64,000 bases of DNA from Hyphomonas sp. (GTDB lineage: Bacteria; Pseudomonadota; Alphaproteobacteria; Caulobacterales; Hyphomonadaceae): assembly GCF_016125515.1 (NCBI RefSeq), contig NZ_WGLO01000001.1:62001-126000 (forward strand). The letters are read 5' to 3'. Positions 38,601 to 48,749 of the stretch are shown in pieces. How positions within the stretch are numbered: position 1 is the stretch's first letter; each line of letters starts with the position of its first letter. Position numbers and translations under genes: made by a program. A model generated the notes under the pieces. That model ran no database searches and was not told where the DNA came from. It saw nothing but the letters and a program-made list of their open reading frames with translations.

Positions 38601-40016
38601 ATGATCCGCATCTCCGAATACTTTGCACGAGACGTTGCTGTGTATGGCCTCGGCCGCACAGGTCTCAGCGCTGCGCTGGCCCTGAAGGCCGGCGGCGCGC
38701 GCGTGCATGCATGGGATGACAATGAGGAAACACGCGCCAAGGCCGAAGCGGCCGGCATAGCCCTGTCCGACATCAACAAGCGCGACTGGCAGACCTTTGC
38801 TGCGCTCGTGTTGTCGCCCGGCATTCCCTACAAGTACCCGCAGCCGCACCGCCTGGTGCGGATGGCCGAGATGACCGGCGTGCCGGTGATCGGTGACATG
38901 GAGCTTTTCGCCCGCGCCGTGCAGGCCATGCCGGAGCGCAGCCGCCCGAAAGTCGTCGGCATTACCGGCACCAACGGCAAATCGACCACCACGGCGCTGA
39001 TCGGGCACATCCTCAAAGAAGCGGGCCGCGATGTGCGCGTCGGCGGCAACATCGGCACCGGCGTTCTGGATCTCGCGCCGCTGCATTCGAACGCGGTCTA
39101 TGTACTCGAGCTTTCGTCCTACCAGCTCGACCTCGTCAAAAGCCTGCACTGCAATGTGGCGGTGATGCTGAACCTGTCGCCGGACCATCTGGAGCGGCAT
39201 GGCGGCATGGATGGCTATCAGGCCGCGAAGATGCGCATCTTCCAGAACCAGACGCCGCAGGACGTCGCGGTCATCGGATTCGACGATATCTATACCCAGT
39301 CGATGGCCATCGGCCTGTCGGCCAGCGGCCCGCAGAAGGTGACGCAGATTTCGTCCACCTACACGCTGGGCAAGGGCGTCAGCGCGGTCGAGGGGCGCCT
39401 CTATGACAACATGGGCGGCAAGGCCGAGTTCATCGGCAAGCTGGAAGACTGCCCCGCGCTGCAGGGCCGCCACAATTTCCAGAACGCGGCCGCGGCCTAT
39501 GCCGCCTGCCGCGCGCTCGGGCTCGACCCTTCGACCATCATGGCCGGCCTCAAATCCTTTCCGGGTCTTGCCCACCGGATGGAGAATGTCGGCGCCATCG
39601 AAGGCGTGCGCTTCGTCAACGATTCCAAAGCCACGAATGCGCAAGCGGCCGAGCAGGCGCTGCGCGCCTTCAAGCACATCTACTGGATCGCCGGCGGCGT
39701 GGCGAAAGCCGAAGGGATCGCGCCACTGGCAGGCTGTTTCCCGAATGTCACCAAGGCCTACCTGATCGGGCAGGCGGAAGAGGCGTTCGCTGCCACGCTG
39801 CAGGGCAAGGTCGAAGTGCAGAAGTGCGGCACGCTGGAGCGCGCGATCGATGCGGCGTTCCGTGATGCACGCGCGTCGGGCGATCCCTCGCCGGTCATCC
39901 TGCTGTCGCCGGCCTGCGCGAGCTTCGACCAGTTCAAGGATTACGAACATCGCGGCGATGTGTTCCGCGATTACGTGAAGTCGATGATGCCGGCGCCGAT
40001 GAAGGAGTCTGCGTGA
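38601..40016 (+). CDS. murD: UDP-MurNAc-L-alanine:D-glutamate ligase MurD
   Basis: The 471-residue product has an N-terminal uracil-binding Rossmann motif (VYGLGRTGLS), ATP loop GTNGKST at 123-129, LELSSYQLD and HRMENVG and VNDSKATN motifs of MurD. It adds D-glutamate to UDP-MurNAc-L-Ala in the cytoplasm. Ten bases separate it from mraY; its stop overlaps the ftsW GTG start by four bases. Confidence 0.97.
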   Translation: MIRISEYFARDVAVYGLGRTGLSAALALKAGGARVHAWDDNEETRAKAEAAGIALSDINKRDWQTFAALVLSPGIPYKYPQPHRLVRMAEMTGVPVIGDMELFARAVQAMPERSRPKVVGITGTNGKSTTTALIGHILKEAGRDVRVGGNIGTGVLDLAPLHSNAVYVLELSSYQLDLVKSLHCNVAVMLNLSPDHLERHGGMDGYQAAKMRIFQNQTPQDVAVIGFDDIYTQSMAIGLSASGPQKVTQISSTYTLGKGVSAVEGRLYDNMGGKAEFIGKLEDCPALQGRHNFQNAAAAYAACRALGLDPSTIMAGLKSFPGLAHRMENVGAIEGVRFVNDSKATNAQAAEQALRAFKHIYWIAGGVAKAEGIAPLAGCFPNVTKAYLIGQAEEAFAATLQGKVEVQKCGTLERAIDAAFRDARASGDPSPVILLSPACASFDQFKDYEHRGDVFRDYVKSMMPAPMKESA

Positions 40017-41164
40017 ACCCCGCCGCTGCAGGGCCGCTACTCCCGCGTTCGGATTCGTCCTGGTTTACCGAATGGCGCCGGACGCTCGACTGGGGCCTTG
40101 TGGCCGGCATCATGCTGCTCGCCGCAATCGGCATGCTGATGTCTCTGGCAGCTGGTCCGTCCGCCGCCACGCGCATCGGCTATGCGGACCCCTATCACTA
40201 TGTCTACCGGCAGGTCTTGTTCTCGGTCATCGGCGTCGCGCTGATGCTGACCGTCAGCCTGCTTGACCGGACCTGGGCGCGGCGCCTTGCGCTGCTGGTC
40301 TTTGCCGGGGCCTTCGTCCTGATGACGGTGCTGTTGCTGGTCGGACGGGAGATCAACGGCGCGCAGAGCTGGTTCCGGTTCACCAATTTCTCCGTCCAGC
40401 CGAGCGAACTCGTGAAGCCGACCCTGATCGTGCTCTGCGCCTGGCTGCTGGCCCAGCGCGATCGCTATCCGGATGCGCCCTGGGCCATCATCGCCTTCGG
40501 CTTCTACGGTGCCACGCTGGCCGTGTTCATCCTTCAGCCGGATGTCGGCGGCGCCGCGCTGATGACGATGGCATTCCTCACGGCCTTCTATGTCAGCGGC
40601 CTGCCCAAGCGCTGGATCGTCGGGTTCGGCGCGGGCGGCGGCCTGCTCGCCATCCTGCTCTACAACCTGCTCCCGTACATACGCGTGCGCGTGAACACGA
40701 TCCTCAACCCCAGTTCGGTCGACACATTCCAGATCGAGAAGACGATGGAGGCGATCGCGCGCGGCGGTCTGTTTGGCACCGGACCGGGCGAGGGCAAGGT
40801 GAAGATCCAGATTCCTGAAGCGCACACTGATTTCATCTTTGCCGTGATTGCCGAAGAATTCGGCCTGATCGCCATCGTCGCCGTGATGGCGATCTACGCG
40901 CTGATTGCGATCCGGGGCTTTCGCGCCGCCGCCCGGATCGAGGACGGCTTCGCCCGCACCGCCGCTGCAGGCCTGTTTGCCCTGTTCACCATCCAGGCGG
41001 CGGTCAACATTGGCGTCAATCTGGCCATCCTGCCGCCGACAGGCCTGACGCTGCCTTTCATCTCCTATGGCGGCTCGTCGATGGTCGGCATGGGATTGAC
41101 GCTCGGCCTCGCGCTTGCTCTCGTGCGCGGCGAAGGCACGAGGAGCCGTGGGCCGTATGGCTAA
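40013..41164 (+). CDS. ftsW: Septal glycosyltransferase FtsW (SEDS)
   Basis: The 383-residue SEDS protein has about ten membrane helices; [27 protein letters not shown] and [18 protein letters not shown] with the key Asp, then [11 protein letters not shown], are diagnostic. It polymerises lipid II at the septum with FtsI. A GTG start overlaps the murD stop; its 3' end overlaps murG by eight bases. Confidence 0.96.
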   Translation: MNPAAAGPLLPRSDSSWFTEWRRTLDWGLVAGIMLLAAIGMLMSLAAGPSAATRIGYADPYHYVYRQVLFSVIGVALMLTVSLLDRTWARRLALLVFAGAFVLMTVLLLVGREINGAQSWFRFTNFSVQPSELVKPTLIVLCAWLLAQRDRYPDAPWAIIAFGFYGATLAVFILQPDVGGAALMTMAFLTAFYVSGLPKRWIVGFGAGGGLLAILLYNLLPYIRVRVNTILNPSSVDTFQIEKTMEAIARGGLFGTGPGEGKVKIQIPEAHTDFIFAVIAEEFGLIAIVAVMAIYALIAIRGFRAAARIEDGFARTAAAGLFALFTIQAAVNIGVNLAILPPTGLTLPFISYGGSSMVGMGLTLGLALALVRGEGTRSRGPYG

Positions 41165-42257
41165 ACCACCCCGAGAGAAGCTGGTCGTGATCGCCGCTGG
41201 TGGAACGGGCGGCCACATGTTCCCGGCCCGCGCCTTTGCGGACGAGCTGCGCGCGCGCGGCTGGAAGACGGCGCTGATCTCCGATTCCCGCGGCTTGCGC
41301 TACGCAGCGGACTTTCCGGCAGACTGGAAGGAAGAGATCGAGGCCGCCTCGCCCAACTTCCGCAAGCCGTGGAAGCTTCCCGGCGCGGCGCTGAAGATCA
41401 ATGCCGGCATCTCCAAAGCCTCGCGCCTCCTCAAACAGCACCGCCCGGCGCTGGTCGCCGGGTTCGGCGGCTATCCGGCCTTCCCGGCCCTCGCGGCCGC
41501 CCGGCGCCAGGGCGTGCCGATCATCATCCATGAACAGAACGCCGTGCTTGGCCGTGTAAACCGGCAATTCGCCAAGCATGCCAAGCTGGTCGCCAGCGGC
41601 TTTTCGCGGCTCGACTTCCTGCCCCAAGGCTCGGCCCATCTGGCGGTCGGCAACCCGGTACGCGCACCGATCCTGGCGGCGGCCAGCCGGCCTTTTCCGC
41701 CGACGGACGGCATGCTCAACATTTTCGTCACCGGCGGCAGCCAGGGCTCGCGCATCATCGGTGAGATGGTTCCGCTCGCGATTGCCCAGCAATTGCCGCC
41801 GCCCCTGATGGCGCGGATAAAGGTCGTGCAACAGGTGAGGGAAGAACAGGTCGAGAGCGTGCGGTCAGTCTACCGGGTCGCGAAGATCGATTGCGAGCTG
41901 GCGCCGTTCTTCTCCGACATGCCGGACCGCCTGGCGGATGCGCATCTGGTGATCGCCCGCTCCGGCGCCGGCACGGTCAGCGAACTTGCCGCTGTGGGCC
42001 GGCCGTCGATCCTGATCCCGCTGGCCATCGCCATGGACGACCACCAGGCGGCCAATGCCGAGGCGCTGACCGAAGTGGGCGCGGCGGACATGCTGCTGGA
42101 GTCGAATGTGACCCCCAAACTGCTCGGAGCGCTTATCGCCGCGCGGTTTTCCGATATGGAAGACCTCAAGGCCCGCGCGGCGGCGGCGAAATCGGCCGCC
42201 AAGCCCGACGCGGCCAGGGAACTGGCCGACATGGCCGAGAGGATCGCAGAACTATGA
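41157..42257 (+). CDS. murG: UDP-GlcNAc transferase MurG
   Basis: The 366-residue GT28 protein has [12 protein letters not shown] at its N-terminus, [20 protein letters not shown] and the C-terminal donor motif [16 protein letters not shown]. It converts lipid I to lipid II on the inner face of the membrane. The start at 41157 gives MAKPPREKL; an earlier in-frame start at 41115 lies inside ftsW and lacks family similarity. Confidence 0.96.
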   Translation: MAKPPREKLVVIAAGGTGGHMFPARAFADELRARGWKTALISDSRGLRYAADFPADWKEEIEAASPNFRKPWKLPGAALKINAGISKASRLLKQHRPALVAGFGGYPAFPALAAARRQGVPIIIHEQNAVLGRVNRQFAKHAKLVASGFSRLDFLPQGSAHLAVGNPVRAPILAAASRPFPPTDGMLNIFVTGGSQGSRIIGEMVPLAIAQQLPPPLMARIKVVQQVREEQVESVRSVYRVAKIDCELAPFFSDMPDRLADAHLVIARSGAGTVSELAAVGRPSILIPLAIAMDDHQAANAEALTEVGAADMLLESNVTPKLLGALIAARFSDMEDLKARAAAAKSAAKPDAARELADMAERIAEL

Positions 42258-42628
42258 CCCGGAATTCCGCGCTGCTGGCGCTGCCCTACGCTGCGGTGCT
42301 CGTGCTGTTGGACCTCGTGCTTTTGTCCCAGGGCGGCCGGGCGATAGCGCTCGCGATTGCGGGCCTGATCTGCGCGGTCACGCTCGGCTGGGGCGGCGTC
42401 CGCACGCTCAGCCAGGGTTCGTCCCGGCTACTGTCGGCAGCCTGGGGTGTCGCGGTCGGCACATTCTGGATGGCCTTCTTTTCGCACACCCTTTCCCTCA
42501 ATGCGGGCGCACAATCGCCGTATGCAGGCGGCATGATCGGCGACGGTTTGCTGACGCTGGTGTTCGGCGGCCTGCTCGCCGCGGCCATCACCGGGCTGGT
42601 GCTGTCGCTGTCCCGACGGTCGATCTAG
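42254..42628 (+). CDS. Small integral membrane protein between murG and murC, unknown
   Basis: The 124-residue product ([12 protein letters not shown]) starts in an ATGA overlap with the murG stop and ends 16 bases before murC. It has four predicted membrane helices: [43 protein letters not shown] and [20 protein letters not shown] do not recognise a family. Its tight placement inside the lipid II operon implies a role linked to cell-wall synthesis or division, such as an accessory for FtsW or MurG, but this is inference. Confidence 0.75.
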   Translation: MTRNSALLALPYAAVLVLLDLVLLSQGGRAIALAIAGLICAVTLGWGGVRTLSQGSSRLLSAAWGVAVGTFWMAFFSHTLSLNAGAQSPYAGGMIGDGLLTLVFGGLLAAAITGLVLSLSRRSI

Positions 42629-42644
42629 GAGTTCACGCCGCGCC

Positions 42645-44060
42645 ATGTCACCTCCGACACCGTTCTCCGTAGGCCCCGCCCATATCGTCGGTATCGGCGG
42701 CATCGGCATGTCCGGCATCGCCGACGTGATGCTGACGATGGGCTACGAGGTGCAAGGTTCGGACGTCTCGGACAGCGCAAATGTCGAACGCCTGCGGGCG
42801 CGCGGCGTTAAAGTGTTCATCGGCCACAAGCCGGAGAACGTGACGGGCGCCGGTACGGTGATCATCTCCTCCGCCATCAAGCGCGACAATCCGGAAGTGC
42901 AGGCGGCCCGCGCGGCAGGCATTCCGGTCGTGCGGCGCGCCAACATGCTCGCCGAGATCACGCGCCTCAAATACACGGTCTGCGTGGCCGGAACGCATGG
43001 CAAGACGACGACCACCTCGCTCGTCGCGGGCCTGCTCGACGGGGCCGGCATTGACCCGACCGTCATCAATGGCGGCATCATCCATGCCTATGGCTCGAAC
43101 TACAAGGCGGGCGAGAGCGACTGGATGGTCGTCGAAAGCGACGAGAGCGACGGCACTTTCGCCAAGCTGCATCCGACCTGCGCTATCGTCACCAATATCG
43201 ATCCCGAACACATGGACCATTACGGCACCATGGACCGACTGCGCGAAGCCTTCGACACGTTCGTCGAGAACCTGCCCTTCTACGGCTTCGCGGTCCTATG
43301 CACCGATCACCCTGAAGTCCAGGCTCTGGCGGCCCGTGTTACGGACCGGCGCCGCATCACCTACGGGTTCAACCTGCAGGCCGACATCCGCGCGACCAAC
43401 CTGACCACCGATCTCAACGGGGCGCATTTCGACGTCGAGATCCGGCGCCCCTCCGGCGGCCCGAAAGTGATCTCAGATCTTACGCTGCCCATGGCCGGCG
43501 AGCACAATGTGCAGAACGCACTGGCAGCGATTGCTGTCGCGCTGGAGCTGGGCGCCAGTGATGAACAGGTGCGCACGTCGCTGGCCAAGTTCGCCGGCGT
43601 GAAACGACGCTTCACGGCGGTGGGCGACTGGGTGCCTGTGGCCGGCGCGCCGCCGGCCAAGATCATTGATGATTACGGCCACCACCCGGTCGAGATCGCG
43701 GCCGTGCTGAAGGCGGCCCGCGCGATGCAGGGCAAGGGCACCTTGATCGCCGTCTGCCAGCCGCACCGGTACACGCGCCTGCGTGACCTGTTCGAGGAAT
43801 TCTCGACCTGTTTCGACCAGGCCGACCATGTGCTGGTCGCGCCGGTCTATGAAGCCGGCGAAACGCCGATTGCCGGCATCACGCATGAGGCGCTGGTCAA
43901 TTCGATCCGGCGTCATGGACACAAGAGCGCTGAGGCGTTGACCAGTCTGGCGGCGCTGCCGGACCGCGTGCGCGCTTTGGCCGGGCCGGGCGCCATGGTT
44001 GTCTGCCTCGGGGCGGGTGATATCACCCGCTACGCAGGCGAGCTCGCCGGCAAACTCTAG
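42645..44060 (+). CDS. murC: UDP-N-acetylmuramate:L-alanine ligase MurC
   Basis: The 471-residue product has the UDP-binding start [15 protein letters not shown] loop GTHGKTTT at 116-123, [11 protein letters not shown] and [10 protein letters not shown], all typical MurC motifs. It adds L-Ala to UDP-MurNAc, the first Mur ligase step. In most relatives murB and ddl follow; here the next gene is on the other strand and shares its stop with murC as CTAG. Confidence 0.97.
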   Translation: MSPPTPFSVGPAHIVGIGGIGMSGIADVMLTMGYEVQGSDVSDSANVERLRARGVKVFIGHKPENVTGAGTVIISSAIKRDNPEVQAARAAGIPVVRRANMLAEITRLKYTVCVAGTHGKTTTTSLVAGLLDGAGIDPTVINGGIIHAYGSNYKAGESDWMVVESDESDGTFAKLHPTCAIVTNIDPEHMDHYGTMDRLREAFDTFVENLPFYGFAVLCTDHPEVQALAARVTDRRRITYGFNLQADIRATNLTTDLNGAHFDVEIRRPSGGPKVISDLTLPMAGEHNVQNALAAIAVALELGASDEQVRTSLAKFAGVKRRFTAVGDWVPVAGAPPAKIIDDYGHHPVEIAAVLKAARAMQGKGTLIAVCQPHRYTRLRDLFEEFSTCFDQADHVLVAPVYEAGETPIAGITHEALVNSIRRHGHKSAEALTSLAALPDRVRALAGPGAMVVCLGAGDITRYAGELAGKL

Positions 44061-44842
44061 TCACGACCTGCTTCTGGCAGGTCGAAGGTCCGTTGATCGA
44101 CCAACGTCCAGCGACCCGTGACGGCGAGCGACTCAGGCAGGTCCGCAAGCAGGCGCACATCGATCGGGCCGGTCAGGCGGCTGACTTTCCAGTAGGTCGA
44201 ACCTGTTGTCCCCGTACAGAGCTTTGTGGTTTCGCCGGCACGGACCGGATGATGCTTGATCCGGGGTTCACGCGCGAAGCGCTGGCCGGACGGTGTCCAC
44301 AGCTCCAGGACGTAGCCCTGGACCAGTTTGGTATTGTTCTCAGCGGTGATGCAGATTTCGAATTCGCCTTCGGGGGCGGAGGCCGTTTCGAGCGCGGCAA
44401 TGCGGCCGCCGGCTTCGCCTTCATAGGCATGTGCGCCGAACGTGTTGTCGACCATGCCGTAGTAGAGCCCCGCCCGCATCCGGCACATTGCGCCGCCGAA
44501 CGAGCCGTCGCTGCGCCCGGCCGCACAGATATTCAGCATCTCGGTCCGCATCCGCGCATCGCACCAGGACTGCGTCTGTTCGCGCAATTCGTAGCAGGCA
44601 TCATGGCGCTCGCAGGCCGGCCGGAAGGGTCCGTCCAGGGCGGGGCCCATAAAAGCCACGAGCGATTTGGGCAAATGGTCCGAAATGAACTCCGGTCCGC
44701 ACCGGTCGCTGAGCTTGCTGGCCGCGGATTCCCGGGCGGCATAGCCGGGGTCGAGCGGCACCGGCCGGTCGATGCCCGGCGCGGACGCGCAGGCGGCAGC
44801 AAGCCACAAACCGGAAATGGCGAGGCCGGCTGGTCGTTTCAT
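44057..44842 (-). CDS. Lipoprotein with phospholipase A2-like CxxHDxCY motif
   Basis: The 261-residue product has a lipoprotein signal (LAAAC). Residues about 75-130 contain [21 protein letters not shown], where C-x-x-H-D-x-C-Y is the catalytic and disulfide motif of prokaryotic phospholipase A2-like proteins; further Cys (MLNICA, AMCRMR) fit the disulfide set. The C-terminal half is an all-beta region without known match. It may hydrolyse phospholipids in the envelope; the catalytic HD pair is present but activity is inferred. It is convergent with murC. Confidence 0.75.
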   Translation of the reverse strand: MKRPAGLAISGLWLAAACASAPGIDRPVPLDPGYAARESAASKLSDRCGPEFISDHLPKSLVAFMGPALDGPFRPACERHDACYELREQTQSWCDARMRTEMLNICAAGRSDGSFGGAMCRMRAGLYYGMVDNTFGAHAYEGEAGGRIAALETASAPEGEFEICITAENNTKLVQGYVLELWTPSGQRFAREPRIKHHPVRAGETTKLCTGTTGSTYWKVSRLTGPIDVRLLADLPESLAVTGRWTLVDQRTFDLPEAGRD

Positions 44843-44963
44843 GGGCAGACCCTCCGCAACGTCAGCGTCGGCATTCTGCCGGAAACGCTTCCCCTTGCGC
44901 TTCGAATATCGCAGGCTGCAGGTCATAGGAAGGCGCGTCAGCCGCCGCGAGGAAACGGAACGA

Positions 44964-46457
44964 ATGGATACTCCTGTTGGAATGACGGTTGTCGAACCGG
45001 TTGTCGCAACATCGACGCGCGTTGAGGCCGAAGGTGGACCATTCGGGATCAAGGGGCTGGCCTGGGCCATATTCGAAGGCGCCCGCAATCCCTATTACAA
45101 CCTCATCGTCATTTACATCTTCGCGCCGTACTTCGCCTCGGTATTGGCGGGGGGAGGGGCCGACGCGCTCAGCCTGTCCGGCCTGACCATCACGATTGCC
45201 GGGATCGTCACCGCGCTGACCGCGCCCTTCCTCGGCGTGATTGCCGACAAGGCGGGCCGGCGCAAACCGCCGCTTCTTTTCTTCGTTGCCTTGCTCGCTG
45301 CCTGTTCGTTGGCGCTCTGGTGGGCGCGGCCGGAAGGACCGCTGACGATGTGGCCAACGATGGCGGTGCTGGCGATTGCCTATTGCTGCTACGGCTATTC
45401 AGAAGTCCTGCACAACGCGATGCTGCCGATGGCGGGGCGTCCGAGCGCGCTGCCATACATTTCCGGTCTCGGGCTTTCGATGGGCAACCTTCTCAGCGTC
45501 GGTATCCTGATCTTTTTCCTCTTCGGCCTTCTGCTGCCGGGGTCGGGGCTGCCCTTTGCAGCCGACCAGCCGCTGATCGCACTGGACCGCGAAGCCCATG
45601 CGCCGGAACGGTTTGCCGGGCCCTTCGTGGCGGTCTGGATGTCGCTCCTCGTGATACCCTTTTTCATGTTCATGCCGGATGGCGCGCCGGGTGGCCTGAC
45701 CTGGAAGCGCGCGGCGGCTGATGTGTTCCTGGGCGAGCCCGTGGAAGGGCAGAAGCGCCATTCGGTGTTCGAGCGCGCGCGTGTGTTCCAGCGCTATCTC
45801 ACCGGCCTTTTCAAAGAGCATCCGCAGACGATGCGGTTCCTGATTGCGCGGACGATCTATGCCGATGCCATGTCGGCGCTGCTGACACTCGGTGCCGTGT
45901 TTGCCAGCACCTTCCTTGGCTGGACCGGCGTCGAGATCCTGTTCTACGGAATCACAGGCGTGCTGTTCGGCGCTGTGGGCGGATTTGTCGGCGGTTACCT
46001 TGACCGCATGCTCGGCCCGAAGCTGGCGCTGGTCTGGGAAATCTCGGCCCTGGTAATCCTGCTGCTCGCGCAATTGTCTATCACACCGGACGCGCTACTG
46101 TTCGGCCTGATCCCCGCAGATACGCCGGTCTGGAACAGCCCCTTCTTCGACACGCTGTCCGACATCACCTATTTCCTCTTCGTGATCCCGGTTGCGATCG
46201 CGGTCGTCGCGTCGATCTCGTCGAGCCGCTACATGCTGGTGCATATCGCGCCGCGGGAACGGATCGGTGAGTTCTTCGGGCTCTATGCGATTGCCGGCAC
46301 CGTCACGGTCTGGATGGGGCCGGGTATCGTCAGCCTGCTGACATGGATCACTGGTAACCAGCGCATCGGCATGGGCGGTATAGGCTTCATGTTCCTGATC
46401 GGGCTGATCGTGCTGTGGAAAGTGAAGGCGGCAAAGATCGCCGACGTGGACCGGTAG
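44964..46457 (+). CDS. MFS transporter, UMF1-like
   Basis: The 497-residue product has about twelve helices. WAIFEGARNPYYNLIVIYIFAPYF near the start, GVIADKAGRRKP after helix 2 and ASISSSRYMLVHIAPRERIGEFFGLY late in the protein match the UMF1 (Vacuole effluxer Atg22-like) family. Bacterial members are of unknown substrate. The ATG at 44964 is chosen as the first Met before the family region. It is divergent from the PLA2-like lipoprotein. Confidence 0.85.
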   Translation: MDTPVGMTVVEPVVATSTRVEAEGGPFGIKGLAWAIFEGARNPYYNLIVIYIFAPYFASVLAGGGADALSLSGLTITIAGIVTALTAPFLGVIADKAGRRKPPLLFFVALLAACSLALWWARPEGPLTMWPTMAVLAIAYCCYGYSEVLHNAMLPMAGRPSALPYISGLGLSMGNLLSVGILIFFLFGLLLPGSGLPFAADQPLIALDREAHAPERFAGPFVAVWMSLLVIPFFMFMPDGAPGGLTWKRAAADVFLGEPVEGQKRHSVFERARVFQRYLTGLFKEHPQTMRFLIARTIYADAMSALLTLGAVFASTFLGWTGVEILFYGITGVLFGAVGGFVGGYLDRMLGPKLALVWEISALVILLLAQLSITPDALLFGLIPADTPVWNSPFFDTLSDITYFLFVIPVAIAVVASISSSRYMLVHIAPRERIGEFFGLYAIAGTVTVWMGPGIVSLLTWITGNQRIGMGGIGFMFLIGLIVLWKVKAAKIADVDR

Positions 46458-46477
46458 CCTTTAACGGGGCGGACAGA

Positions 46478-47086
46478 TCAGCTCGACGGGCCGAAGCCGG
46501 TGCCTGGATCGCCGTCCTTGGTTCGGTTGATGACAGTGACACGGCGCGGACGAAGATAGAATGTGTCCTTGAGCGTGCGTGACGTGTCGATCACGAACCC
46601 GATCGAGCTTTCATATTCAAATTCGACTTCCGACACGATGACGGAACCCGGCGTCGTGACGAGGCCCGGCGGAACAGTGATCAGGGCATCTTCCGAATAG
46701 GGTTCGATATTGAACCCGTCGGACCAGCCAACACGCGTGACGCCATCGCCATTGTCGACGACCGACGTGATGCGCAGCCGGGCATTCTTCGCATCATAGG
46801 GCTGCATCAACACCGCGGCGGCGTCGAACAATTCCTGCATGTCGCTGTCATCCGCCGTGACGAGGCGAGCCGTGAGGTCGCCAAGGCCGGACGCCGTGGA
46901 CGTCACGCGGCGATCGGCGCGCATCAGCAGGCTGAGTTCGATACATCCGAAATAGATCAGGATCAGGATCGGTGCGATCAGCGCGAACTCGACGGCCGAG
47001 ACGCCTTTTTCATTGTACCAGAGACCCTTGACGCCGCGCCAGCGCGTGCGGCGGGTCAGGCGGGAGAGGAGGGCGCCAGGCGTCAT
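46478..47086 (-). CDS. TadE-like pilus assembly protein
   Basis: The 202-residue product has the minor-pilin start motif NEKGVSAVEFALIAPILILIYFG (a TadE-type G/xxxVEF prepilin-like site, helix at about 27-50) followed by a beta-rich domain. TadE-like pseudopilins prime Flp pilus assembly and are cut by the CpaA-type peptidase. The start at 47086 has a GGGAG ribosome site; four bases separate it from the upstream TadE-like gene. Confidence 0.85.
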   Translation of the reverse strand: MTPGALLSRLTRRTRWRGVKGLWYNEKGVSAVEFALIAPILILIYFGCIELSLLMRADRRVTSTASGLGDLTARLVTADDSDMQELFDAAAVLMQPYDAKNARLRITSVVDNGDGVTRVGWSDGFNIEPYSEDALITVPPGLVTTPGSVIVSEVEFEYESSIGFVIDTSRTLKDTFYLRPRRVTVINRTKDGDPGTGFGPSS

Positions 47087-47090
47087 CGGA

Positions 47091-47651
47091 TCAGCTCCCG
47101 AAAGGTTCATTGCGGAAAACGGCATTCGCCTGCAGCAATGTCTTGTTGCCCGCCATGTTGCGAAGCGGCTGGGAAATGAATGGTGTGATCAGATCCCATT
47201 CGTAGAACACGCGGACGGCGACGATATCGTTCGGGCCGCCGGGCTCGAATATGAAGTCGGTGTCGTCGACTTCTCCATCAGCACCGAGCGCCGAGCCGGT
47301 AGGGGAGGAGCCGAAGTTCGAGACGGTGCGCACGTCGATGTAGAGACGGGAATCGCAGTCGAGCATATCGAACAGCTCGTTGCACACGGCCTGTCGGAAC
47401 TGGGCCTGGTTCATCCCGGCTTCCTGTGCCTCTCCGGTCCGCAGCGGGCGCGAAGCTTCTGAAACGGCGTGTTCCATCACGGTCGACATGATGAAGACCA
47501 GGCAGACTTCCAGCAGCCCGAAGATCAGAAAGAAAAAGGGCGCCGCGATGAGCGAGAACTCGACAGCGGTCGCGCCCCGCCGGTCGTCGGCGAAGCGTTT
47601 CCAGCGCGCTGCGAGGCGCGCGGTGAGGCTGAACTGCTGGTCGCCGGACAT
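47091..47651 (-). CDS. TadE-like pilus assembly protein
   Basis: The 186-residue product carries DRRGATAVEFSLIAAPFFFLIFGLLEV, the TadE prepilin-like segment, followed by MEHAVSEASRPLRTG, which is very typical of TadE. A Cys pair (AVCNELFDMLDCDS) may form a disulfide. It is the first of the leftward pair; with the next gene it would encode the two minor pseudopilins of the Flp fibre base. The start at 47651 is preferred over 47693. Confidence 0.87.
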   Translation of the reverse strand: MSGDQQFSLTARLAARWKRFADDRRGATAVEFSLIAAPFFFLIFGLLEVCLVFIMSTVMEHAVSEASRPLRTGEAQEAGMNQAQFRQAVCNELFDMLDCDSRLYIDVRTVSNFGSSPTGSALGADGEVDDTDFIFEPGGPNDIVAVRVFYEWDLITPFISQPLRNMAGNKTLLQANAVFRNEPFGS

Positions 47652-47757
47652 CTGATCGGAATCCCGTTGAGTCTGAAGCCTGACAGCTATCACGGGCCGG
47701 TTTGCAGGCGGTTGAAGCGGTCGATGAAATTTGACCGATCACCCAGCTTCCCTGCGA

Positions 47758-48201
47758 TCATTGCCCGTCGGTGAGGGACTGGGTTTGTATCTGCTGGTCG
47801 ATGAGCGCTGCGAAGTGATCCGGATCGTCGCCCACGCTCAGCACGGCCTTGCAGTTGGGTGAGCAATCATACGTGAAGCTCTGGCCGGCGCGGTTGATCG
47901 TCACCAGGTTCGACGAATTGGTCGTGACCATGATGTCCGTGCTGTAGATCTGGTGCCCGGCCTTGTCGAAAACCAGCAGGTTTGTCGTGCCGAAGCTCTT
48001 GCCCGTCACGAAGATCAGGTTTTCGTTGTGGACCGCAACGTCAGCAATGTTCTTGTTGCCGATGACGATGCTCGACGCAGCGCCGCTGATGCGAACAGGT
48101 ACGGTCTTGCTCGACTCGACGAAGAGTTGCTCGGCGCAAGCGGTAGAAGCCAGCGCGAGCGCGGCGGCGCCGAAGACGGCTGCTTTCAGGCAGTTAGGCA
48201 T
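47758..48201 (-). CDS. Pilus assembly protein with CpaC-type N-terminal domain
   Basis: The 147-residue product has a signal peptide ending ASTACA and then the conserved secretin N-terminal domain text VPVRISGAASSIVIGNKNIADVAVHNENLIFVTGKSFGTTNLLVFD without the secretin core. It ends in an acidic tail with one Cys pair (DCSPNCKAV). Such free N-domains may assist CpaC or the Flp pilus in the periplasm. It reads leftward, divergent from flp. Confidence 0.85.
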   Translation of the reverse strand: MPNCLKAAVFGAAALALASTACAEQLFVESSKTVPVRISGAASSIVIGNKNIADVAVHNENLIFVTGKSFGTTNLLVFDKAGHQIYSTDIMVTTNSSNLVTINRAGQSFTYDCSPNCKAVLSVGDDPDHFAALIDQQIQTQSLTDGQ

Positions 48202-48222
48202 GAGGCGGAGACTCCGGCATAT

Positions 48223-48242
48223 TGGAATGCCGCAATATTCCA
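48223..48242. repeat. Short inverted repeat upstream of the CpaC-N-like gene
   Basis: TGGAAT (48223-48228) and ATTCCA (48237-48242) form a perfect six-base inverted repeat with an eight-base spacer, 22 bases upstream of the minus-strand start. It could be an operator or an RNA hairpin in the leader. Confidence 0.4.
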
Positions 48243-48345
48243 GCTTTTAGTTTACTGATTCCTAACCGGGAACCATTTGTCCGCCTACGGCATACAGGCT
48301 TCAACCGGGCTCATTCCGGAAATCCCGCGCCGCAAGGCCATACTC

Positions 48346-48351
48346 TATAAT
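48346..48351 (+). promoter_or_regulatory. Candidate -10 element in the flp upstream region
   Basis: A perfect TATAAT lies 214 bases before the pilin start, within a 363-base gap between divergent genes. No good -35 is visible 17 bases upstream. A partial CtrA-like sequence, CTAACC-N3-AACCAT, sits near 48256-48272. The rest of the gap shows no gene or RNA. Confidence 0.35.
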
Positions 48352-48564
48352 AGGGGGCGCCGGGCAGATCAGAGGGCAGGGAACAGCCAGCGCCAATCGG
48401 TCTTCACGAATGATTCGGACGCGGTAAACGAATCCCTCACACGGCTTCACGACTTTTCTGAATTCTTCAATCAGATCTGAACTGTGCAGGCGTATACCTG
48501 TTTTTGTTCCGGGAAGAAAAGTTCATGCCGGGAAATGTCAAAAATGCATGATGGGAGTTTCCAA

Positions 48565-48723
48565 ATGTTCGCACGTTTTCTGAAAGACGAGTCTGGCGCA
48601 ACTGCAATCGAGTACGGCCTGATCGCCGCCCTCATCGCTGTTGCCATCATCGGTGGCGTGACCGCCCTCGGTACGCAGACCGGCAACACGTTCAACACGG
48701 TTGCTGACTCGATCGCAGTCTAA
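48565..48723 (+). CDS. Flp type IVb pilin
   Basis: The 52-residue prepilin MFARFLKDESGATAIEYGL has the Flp signature: basic leader, cleavage after Gly before ATAIEYGLIAAL, a 20-residue helix and a short C-terminus (NTFNTVADSIAV). It forms the Flp/Tad fibre used for surface adhesion. The ATG at 48565 has a GGGAG site; a longer frame upstream lacks the signature. A terminator follows, which fits strong separate expression of the pilin. Confidence 0.95.
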   Translation: MFARFLKDESGATAIEYGLIAALIAVAIIGGVTALGTQTGNTFNTVADSIAV

Positions 48724-48749
48724 TCGACTGAGATCAGCCTAGCTGATTG

